Positions 1 through 3,944 of a stretch of 6,286 nucleotides of DNA are shown in pieces. The notes below the pieces were generated by a model. The model was not told where the DNA came from. It was given only the letters and a program-made list of their open reading frames with translations, and searched no databases. The position numbers and the translations under genes were made by a program. The stretch is from Victivallales bacterium. Lineage in GTDB: Bacteria; Verrucomicrobiota; Lentisphaeria; Oligosphaerales; Oligosphaeraceae. Positions within the stretch are counted from its first letter, which is position 1. Every line of letters begins with the position of its first letter. The stretch lies in the NCBI GenBank assembly GCA_017543165.1, contig JAFYGL010000385.1:1-6286 (forward strand), read 5' to 3'.

Positions 1-94
1 AGCCATTCACGGAAAAGCAGTCCAAAAGAACAATGCAAGTGTAAGCGGATTAATGTCAAACACTACTAGATGGGAGAATTGCCCACCCAGTGCG

Positions 95-688
95 TCAGTC
101 ATCCAAGGGAATCATCTTGAACTGCGTGGGATCGATTGTCGTGGTGACGAACTGCTTGCAGAATTCAATCTCGACCGTCCACTTGTCAACTCCGTCCTTG
201 GTGACGAGATGCCCCTCGACTCCTTCCCATATTCCAGACGTGATTAGGAAATGGCCTTCCACGGGGATGTCCGTATGCACCTCCAGTTCCTGCTCGAAGC
301 CCAGCTTCTCGAATATCCTCACGATCTTGATTTCATCCAGCAGCTTGACCTGTTCGTACTGAAGAGGCACGACACGCGCGAAAATTTTGGCGTCGTGTAT
401 CAGGTGCATCATGGGGGACGGCAGCTTCAGAAATATATAGGAAGGGAACATCGGGCGAAGGACTTCCCTGGAATAGCTGTACGGGATGCCCTTCTGCGTG
501 AAGTTGTGCACTTTGATGGCTCGCCGCACAGGCAGGTAGCACACGATGCCCCTCTGCCTGCAGAACCTCTCAAGGACGATTTCCTGATTTGGACGTGTAT
601 GTACGACGCGTACTATCTCATCCCCCGCAGGATTCAGGATAGCCTCGTCGAACGCGGGGACCTTGAACTTTGAGGGCTTCTTGACCAT
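95..688 (-). CDS. Specialised NusG-family transcription elongation/antitermination factor (UpxY/LoaP/RfaH-like)
   Basis: Predicted NusG paralogue of 197 residues, which would bind RNA polymerase through its N-terminal NGN domain and modulate pausing or termination. The NGN domain spans about residues 24-125. It starts with a strand around VRVVHTRPNQE and an RFCRQRGIVCYLPVRR helix-strand, and carries the family signature RPMFPSYIFLKL at 78-89. A KOW-type C-terminal domain follows at about 143-195, seen in GHFLITSGIWEGVEGHL. The tryptophan usual in the first strand of housekeeping NusG is absent and the loops are short, which fits the operon-specific paralogues known from Bacteroides (UpxY), Firmicutes (LoaP) and enterics (RfaH) better than core NusG. 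No secE or ribosomal protein genes adjoin it, which also argues against the housekeeping copy. The ATG at 688 is the only sensible start, but no Shine-Dalgarno sequence precedes it. A 15-base palindrome lies 19 bases upstream and a terminator-like hairpin about 80 bases upstream. The operon it controls would lie left of the window (inference). Confidence 0.85.
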   Translation of the reverse strand: MVKKPSKFKVPAFDEAILNPAGDEIVRVVHTRPNQEIVLERFCRQRGIVCYLPVRRAIKVHNFTQKGIPYSYSREVLRPMFPSYIFLKLPSPMMHLIHDAKIFARVVPLQYEQVKLLDEIKIVRIFEKLGFEQELEVHTDIPVEGHFLITSGIWEGVEGHLVTKDGVDKWTVEIEFCKQFVTTTIDPTQFKMIPLDD

Positions 689-707
689 ATATGATTATTG
701 GTGCTAT

Positions 708-722
708 TCTCATTAAATGAGA
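708..722. promoter_or_regulatory. Perfect palindrome upstream of the nusG paralogue (candidate operator)
   Basis: The sequence TCTCATTAAATGAGA has perfect 7-base arms around one central base. It lies 19 bases before the nusG paralogue's ATG, where a repressor or activator could act. It is AT-rich and has no T tract after it, so it looks more like a protein-binding site than a terminator. No convincing -35/-10 pair could be placed around it, so its regulatory role is an inference. Confidence 0.35.
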
Positions 723-769
723 CAAAAGCGGTTGCATGAGACCGAGCAAACTTCACCTCGTCCCAAAAC

Positions 770-811
770 AAAAAAAGTTGCAACGCCACGTGTTTATGCA
801 GGTATTGCAAC
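770..811 (-). terminator. Terminator-like hairpin with T7 tract, upstream of the nusG paralogue
   Basis: Read on the minus strand, GTTGCAA (811-805) pairs perfectly with TTGCAAC (783-777), and an uninterrupted run of seven T (776-770) follows directly. A G·T wobble and two more C-G pairs beyond one mismatch can extend the stem inward, leaving a loop of about 13 bases that contains CACGTG. This has the intrinsic-terminator layout, but the 7-bp core stem is only moderately GC-rich. It could end transcription coming from the four-gene cluster or from a small ORF. Alternatively it could act as an attenuator in the nusG paralogue's leader. The core TTGCAA is itself palindromic, so the two arms also form a direct repeat. 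Confidence 0.45.
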
Positions 812-1036
812 GTCTATATCGCAAGAGTGGAAAACAGCGCAAGAGCGGTTTTCCAGGACACAGAAAACCACACCGAAAAAGGAAGTGATACCCTCTTTGG
901 CGAGGCCAACTAATGAATTATTGTAATTTAGAAAGAGGCTATGCAGCTTGCTTGTTTGCTTGCCATCCACCATCAAGACGAAGGCAGACGCGTCACTTGG
1001 CAAGCCAATCCGTAAAATATTGTCGCTTTGTGACAT
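794..1036 (-). CDS. Doubtful small ORF, 80 residues, no recognised family
   Basis: This frame is not recognised and may be spurious. It starts with ATG at 1036, preceded eight bases upstream by AAAGG (1049-1045), a fair ribosome-binding site. The N-terminal half (SDNILRIGLPSDASAFVLMV) reads like an ordinary mixed alpha/beta protein, and the C-terminal half is hydrophobic and Cys-containing. No motif or confident membrane segment stands out. Its TAA stop falls in the loop of the terminator-like hairpin at 770-811, which would suit a gene ending at its own terminator. Against it, the length is close to what chance allows, there is no homology I recognise, and another short minus-strand frame overlaps it. 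Confidence 0.2.
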   Translation of the reverse strand: MSQSDNILRIGLPSDASAFVLMVDGKQTSKLHSLFLNYNNSLVGLAKEGITSFFGVVFCVLENRSCAVFHSCDIDVAIPA

Positions 1037-1247
1037 TCTGTTCGCCTTTGGTGTTGAGGTTTTGTTTTGCCAGGAAAACCAAAATGGCCTCCTCTTTCAT
1101 AAAAACGCCATAAGATAATATTGAGAACTTGTTTTTCAAGATGAAACGAGGCAGAAAGTCACCTGAAAACCGCTATTTTGCAATCAGCCAGTCCGCCCAC
1201 TTTCTGGGACCAGCAACGAGGGAGAGGATTTAGCGTAGTAGATTGTT

Positions 1248-1634
1248 TCATTCCGCCTGGTCCCAGTCCGCATGGCAATATGGGCATTTATGAATGTCCT
1301 GCGGCAATCCATTCGGCAGGAGCCATGGACTGCCAGTCTTCGAATATGAAGGGTCAAGCAGGAGGTATGCTATCTTCTTGCCGCATTTGGGGCATGCCAG
1401 TTTCCTGGCCTTGCAAAGGCAAAAAGCATTCACCAGAATTGCAACAAGGGTAATTGCCTGGAAGAAAAGTCTTAGAAATAAACTATTATCCCAAGTCAAA
1501 AGCAGGCCAACGGGCGCCAAAAATATTACAGGCACGCAAAGCATCTGCATTCGCCGCAGGCGATGCACCGTTGTGTCCACGCATGCCCTGAAGGATGCAT
1601 TTGTCATTTCCGAAAGCGTTTTGCACTGCTTCAT
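1248..1634 (-). CDS. Small two-helix membrane protein with C-terminal zinc ribbon
   Basis: This is a 128-residue protein whose function I do not recognise. Two hydrophobic segments, at about residues 31-47 and 52-74, form a helical hairpin in the membrane. Directly after them comes a two-knuckle zinc-ribbon pattern, C81-P-K-C84 and C117-P-Y-C120, with 32 residues between the knuckles. The positive segment KARK before the first knuckle suggests that the ribbon is cytosolic. Such membrane-anchored ribbons are often structural or protein-protein interaction modules, and no catalytic residues can be pointed to. The ATG at 1634 is the first possible start, because an in-frame stop lies just upstream. 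No good Shine-Dalgarno sequence is seen. The gene starts 9 bases after the preceding stop codon, so it is probably translated by coupling as the last member of the four-gene cluster. I infer a house-keeping or envelope role only from its company. Confidence 0.7.
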   Translation of the reverse strand: MKQCKTLSEMTNASFRACVDTTVHRLRRMQMLCVPVIFLAPVGLLLTWDNSLFLRLFFQAITLVAILVNAFCLCKARKLACPKCGKKIAYLLLDPSYSKTGSPWLLPNGLPQDIHKCPYCHADWDQAE

Positions 1635-1643
1635 AAGGCAAGT

Positions 1644-2078
1644 TCATGCATATCCCTTGTTGATTACAATCCAGGCTCCATCGCCCTTTTTAACCAGAAT
1701 CCAGCTCCAATGGTACAGTTCGTTTGGCTCCCATGCGCCGCCTCCCGCCACTGGTGCCCTGAACACTGAATTGAGGACTATGCAATCTGTGTAACGTTCA
1801 TTTGCCTCGCGTCCTTTGTTCGCATACTCAAGTTCCTTTTGGCATCTCTTGTCTCCCGCATATTTCAGCGAATAGAGCCTGCAACCAGCCATTTTGTCGA
1901 AATCCTCCTTCAATGCGGCGATGGCCAGGTCAATCTCGGCCACAGAATACAGTTGTGAAGTGCCATAGTCCACCTTCAATTCCTTGGTGTTCATGCAAGC
2001 GGCATTGCCCAATGCAAGCACCAAAAGCAATGCCAATAATGCAATGCCTCTTCCCGCTGATTTTCTTGTTTTGTTCAT
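1644..2078 (-). CDS. Exported small lipoprotein-like protein, DUF4829-like
   Basis: This 144-residue protein has a classical export signal: positive MNKTRKSAGR, a Leu/Ala-rich core at about residues 11-24, then NAAC with Cys28 as the likely lipidated residue. The -3 position is Asn rather than the usual Leu, so the lipobox is not perfect. The mature part has the order YSVAEIDLAIAAL (helix), GCRLYSLKYAGDK, DCIVLNSVF, then a closing W-x-W-I-L-V-K and W-I-V-I-N-K-G-Y. From memory this layout resembles the DUF4829-type lipoproteins common in gut Firmicutes, which have no known activity. I could not confirm this by search. The start is the ATG at 2078, with GGAGG five bases upstream (2088-2084). 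An in-frame TTG at 2090 overlaps that ribosome-binding site and is rejected. It lies 47 bases after the YjdF-like gene and 9 before the zinc-ribbon gene. Confidence 0.75.
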   Translation of the reverse strand: MNKTRKSAGRGIALLALLLVLALGNAACMNTKELKVDYGTSQLYSVAEIDLAIAALKEDFDKMAGCRLYSLKYAGDKRCQKELEYANKGREANERYTDCIVLNSVFRAPVAGGGAWEPNELYHWSWILVKKGDGAWIVINKGYA

Positions 2079-2083
2079 GTCTG

Positions 2084-2088
2084 CCTCC
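2084..2088 (-). promoter_or_regulatory. Ribosome-binding site deciding the lipoprotein start
   Basis: The minus strand reads GGAGG, five bases (CAGAC) before the ATG at 2078. This perfect Shine-Dalgarno site fixes the start at 2078 and rules out the in-frame TTG at 2090, which lies upstream of and against the site. Confidence 0.85.
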
Positions 2089-2125
2089 AATTTTACTTAT
2101 TGTGTTTATGTTTCCTAAGTTTCAC

Positions 2126-2752
2126 TCATTGCGAATCATTGTCACTGGCATTTGCGGCAGGACGCATTATGCAGTAGGCGAGACTCGTGCATATTGCGCC
2201 AAGCCCATCTGCCAGCATGTCCTTCTGGGCGTCCCAGATGTCGCCCTGGGAACCCAGGAACAGCGTGCCAGACTGGGCATTGGCAAATACGGCGTAGCAC
2301 CATTCAATCAGTTCAAATATGGCGGCGAAGCCGAAGATGCTCATTACAGTCAGGAGGCAAAGCAGCCGCCTGCCCTTCACAAGGCCATTTCGCTCCAGAT
2401 ATTCCATTGTCGGGAAGGCGAACAGACCCACCAGAAAATGGCAAAGGCGGTCATAGTGGTTGCGCTCAAAGCCAAAGAAGCGGGTGACCGCGCCGATGGG
2501 CACATGCTCAAATGTATAATGCCCGCCTATGGTGTGCAGCGCGAAGAACACGAACATCAGGCAATAGGCTGTATTGGAGAAACGTATGCCCCGCCAGTAC
2601 ATCAGGATTATCACCGCAATGGGTATCCATGCCGTCAGGTTCTCCGCCCACCATACGCTGCGGTCAAGTGGTGCAATGCCCAGCAGAATCGCCTCCAGAA
2701 TATAGATGAACAGCAGGCATAATGGAATGTTGGATTTCAATTTGTCAGCCAT
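2126..2752 (-). CDS. YjdF/DUF2238-family inner membrane protein
   Basis: This polytopic membrane protein of 208 residues matches in length and motifs the DUF2238 (YjdF) family, whose biochemical role is not established. About six hydrophobic segments lie near residues 8-26, 41-53, 62-76, 104-118, 131-150 and 180-196. The polar motifs that mark the family are present: HTIGGHYTF (73-81), NHYDRLCHFLVG (98-109), FELIEW (146-151) and GSQGDIWDAQKDMLADGLGA (167-186). The recurring His, Asp and Glu residues next to the helices suggest a buried polar or metal-binding site, which is inference. The ATG at 2752 follows the YcxB-like gene's stop by 3 bases. A GAGG at 2767-2764 sits 11 bases upstream, inside that gene, so the two are probably co-transcribed and translationally coupled. 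The symbol yjdF is left out because the same name is used for unrelated proteins. Confidence 0.85.
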   Translation of the reverse strand: MADKLKSNIPLCLLFIYILEAILLGIAPLDRSVWWAENLTAWIPIAVIILMYWRGIRFSNTAYCLMFVFFALHTIGGHYTFEHVPIGAVTRFFGFERNHYDRLCHFLVGLFAFPTMEYLERNGLVKGRRLLCLLTVMSIFGFAAIFELIEWCYAVFANAQSGTLFLGSQGDIWDAQKDMLADGLGAICTSLAYCIMRPAANASDNDSQ

Positions 2753-2755
2753 GGT

Positions 2756-3802
2756 CTATTTTACCTCATTGCGTTCTTTGTCCCAGTTCTCGCAGCAATC
2801 CTTCAGCACCTGGGCGTCTTCTGGTGAAAGGAACTGTCCATATTGTTCATAAATGTCCATATAATCAGAGAGATTTTCAACGGTCATGACACGTGCGTCT
2901 GCAAACAGGATTGTTGTCCGCGAAATACGTTTGCCGAAGAAAAGGCCCTTCTTTCTCCAATGGCTTCCTATATCCTCAATGACGATGGGCTGTTTTGCGG
3001 CATTTTCCTCACGCTCTTTAATGTATGGAACATATCTGTATTCTTTTTTCGTTCCTGGACAACGGATATTTTTTTCCTCCAAATGCATTGTGTTTGCAAT
3101 TATATTCAAATCGGGAGGGTAATAGCCTTTGTTTTCATCGGCATAGATTACCAGGCCAAGACCAGTCAATTTCAGATAACTTACGCAGGCAGTGTATTTT
3201 CCCTTCTCCTTGCCCCATGCGGTATTGGCATTGTTCGCGGCACAGGGAATTGTCAGCATGCATAACACTGCCAAAAGGAAGAACAACACCAGCCACCAGC
3301 GTCTAAAATCCCAGAAGCACTTTTTCTTCACTTCATTTGCCTCCAGGCATGCCATCCATTCCTTGCCGCCGTCAGGGAAGTCCTTCCTGTCCAGAATTGT
3401 CACAATAGTCCGCTTGTGCAGCAAGGCAATATAGTCCTTCATGCAGAAAAAATGGGTATAGATGCGGTAGTCGACCTTGCTGTGGTTTTCCCCGCAGGAC
3501 GTCTCCATGAAACTGTCAGCCAGGTGAATTATCGTGGAGTGCTCGAATGCCCCCCTGCGTCGGAACAACTCGCGGTACATCCGCCATGTCCTGGGCCAGC
3601 TGCTCAACAGCCCGATTAAGAAAAGCGCGGCAACAACGAACACAAAGAAACGGACCTCTGGAAGATTGAGACCAGCCAAAATGTTGATGAGAATATAAAG
3701 CAGGCACAGGACATAACCAGGCGCGGCAAAGGCAAAATGCACCTTGCGCCATTTGCGCTTGCCCTCAAATTCGTTCAAATGATGCTCAATTGTCAAGTCC
3801 AT
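2756..3802 (-). CDS. YcxB-like membrane protein fused to a prepilin-like C-terminal domain
   Basis: This is a 348-residue protein with two distinct parts. The N-terminal half has a cytosolic start, two membrane helices (about residues 26-44 and 51-69) and a soluble segment with DSFMETSCGENHSKVDYRIY and a closing RTIVTILDRKDFPDGGKEW. That is the layout of YcxB-like proteins, of unknown function. A third helix (about 169-187) then leads to an outer segment, CVSYLKLTGLGLVIYADENKGYYPPD (about 206-231 in part), followed by RCPG, a Tyr-rich EYRYVPY and TILFADARV. These match the order of the prepilin-like C-terminal domains frequent in Lentisphaerota and Planctomycetota (C-x-x-x-L-K...YADE-G-YP...CP...LFADG-V), but the His-X9-Asp-Gly element is degenerate here, ending Asp-Ala. 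No prepilin signal is present at the N-terminus. An ATG at 3802 is preferred; a TTG at 3808, five bases after AAGG, is a real alternative that adds two residues. It is the first gene of the cluster, and the fused architecture is uncommon as far as I know. Confidence 0.7.
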   Translation of the reverse strand: MDLTIEHHLNEFEGKRKWRKVHFAFAAPGYVLCLLYILINILAGLNLPEVRFFVFVVAALFLIGLLSSWPRTWRMYRELFRRRGAFEHSTIIHLADSFMETSCGENHSKVDYRIYTHFFCMKDYIALLHKRTIVTILDRKDFPDGGKEWMACLEANEVKKKCFWDFRRWWLVLFFLLAVLCMLTIPCAANNANTAWGKEKGKYTACVSYLKLTGLGLVIYADENKGYYPPDLNIIANTMHLEEKNIRCPGTKKEYRYVPYIKEREENAAKQPIVIEDIGSHWRKKGLFFGKRISRTTILFADARVMTVENLSDYMDIYEQYGQFLSPEDAQVLKDCCENWDKERNEVK

Positions 3803-3850
3803 ATTCAATCTTGCCTTTGAAACGCCCCTTGCTCTCTTGCCATTGACCTA

Positions 3851-3878
3851 AATATACTGGAAATGACAACTTTGCAAA
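3851..3878 (-). promoter_or_regulatory. Candidate sigma70-type promoter of the four-gene cluster
   Basis: On the minus strand TTTGCA (3878-3873) is separated by 16 bases from TATATT (3856-3851). The -10 box matches the consensus at 5 of 6 positions and the -35 box at 4 of 6. The start site would fall near 3844, about 40 bases before the YcxB-like start codon, a sensible leader length. No other promoter-like pair stands out in the 3803-3944 gap. The sigma factor preferences of this organism are unknown, so this remains a prediction. Confidence 0.35.
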
Positions 3879-3895
3879 CAACCGCATGGAAACAT

Positions 3896-3937
3896 CGCGT
3901 CCAGACGCGCGGCCAATGGCCGCGCGGACAACCGCGC
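3896..3937. repeat. Three overlapping GC-rich hairpins between the rhamnosidase and the four-gene cluster
   Basis: Three perfect inverted repeats follow one another and share bases. The first is CGCGTC-CA-GACGCG (3896-3909), the second CGCGCGGCCA-A-TGGCCGCGCG (3906-3926), the third GCGCGG-ACAA-CCGCGC (3922-3937). The central hairpin excludes the two outer ones, which can coexist. They begin 7 bases after the rhamnosidase stop codon, so they could stabilise the 3' end of its mRNA or weaken read-through. No T tract follows in either direction, so this is not a typical intrinsic terminator. Alternating CG sequence makes some of the mutual complementarity inevitable. Confidence 0.7.
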
Positions 3938-3944
3938 CACACAA

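Larger units (their letters stand above)
689..1247. other. 559-base intergenic region without a confident gene
   Basis: No recognisable protein or RNA gene fills this gap between the nusG paralogue and the zinc-ribbon gene. It does hold short structures: the palindrome at 708-722, the terminator-like hairpin at 770-811, and an imperfect hairpin at 829-854 with arms GGAAAAC/GTTTTCC and an inner CGC-AAGA-GCG stem. A GCAAGAG(T/C)GG direct repeat sits at 821-830 and 839-848, and a palindrome TTGGC-AA-GCCAA at 997-1008. Two small minus-strand reading frames (794-1036 and 993-1100, the latter 35 codons with no ribosome-binding site) overlap each other, so at most one is likely real. A plus-strand frame at 717-926 encodes a Lys/Arg/Thr-rich peptide with no ribosome-binding site. 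The stretch could be a long leader for the nusG paralogue, or the remains of a decayed gene. Confidence 0.5.

Noticed and set aside
36..58. TTGACA on the minus strand at 58-53, downstream of the nusG paralogue, as a promoter -35 box
   Set aside because: No acceptable -10 box lies 15-19 bases downstream, so the match alone is not evidence of a promoter.
71..85. Short inverted repeat TGGG...CCCA after the nusG paralogue stop, as a terminator
   Set aside because: Only four base pairs with a seven-base loop and no T tract, which is too weak to call.
717..926. A plus-strand frame encoding a 69-residue Lys/Arg/Thr-rich peptide
   Set aside because: There is no ribosome-binding site and no recognised family. 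It begins inside the 708-722 palindrome and spans the A-rich tract of the opposite-strand terminator, so the Lys content is a composition effect.
997..1008. Palindrome TTGGC-AA-GCCAA as a specific operator
   Set aside because: Five-base arms are frequent by chance, and no promoter elements or gene start adjoin it.
1196..1216. CCCA-CTTTC-TGGG hairpin after the zinc-ribbon gene, as the operon terminator
   Set aside because: Four-base arms and no T tract in either direction. No strong terminator is seen until 770-811.
1802..2722. A 306-codon plus-strand frame across the lipoprotein and YjdF-like genes
   Set aside because: It is antisense to two genes with clear motifs, is low in protein-like features and has no ribosome-binding site.
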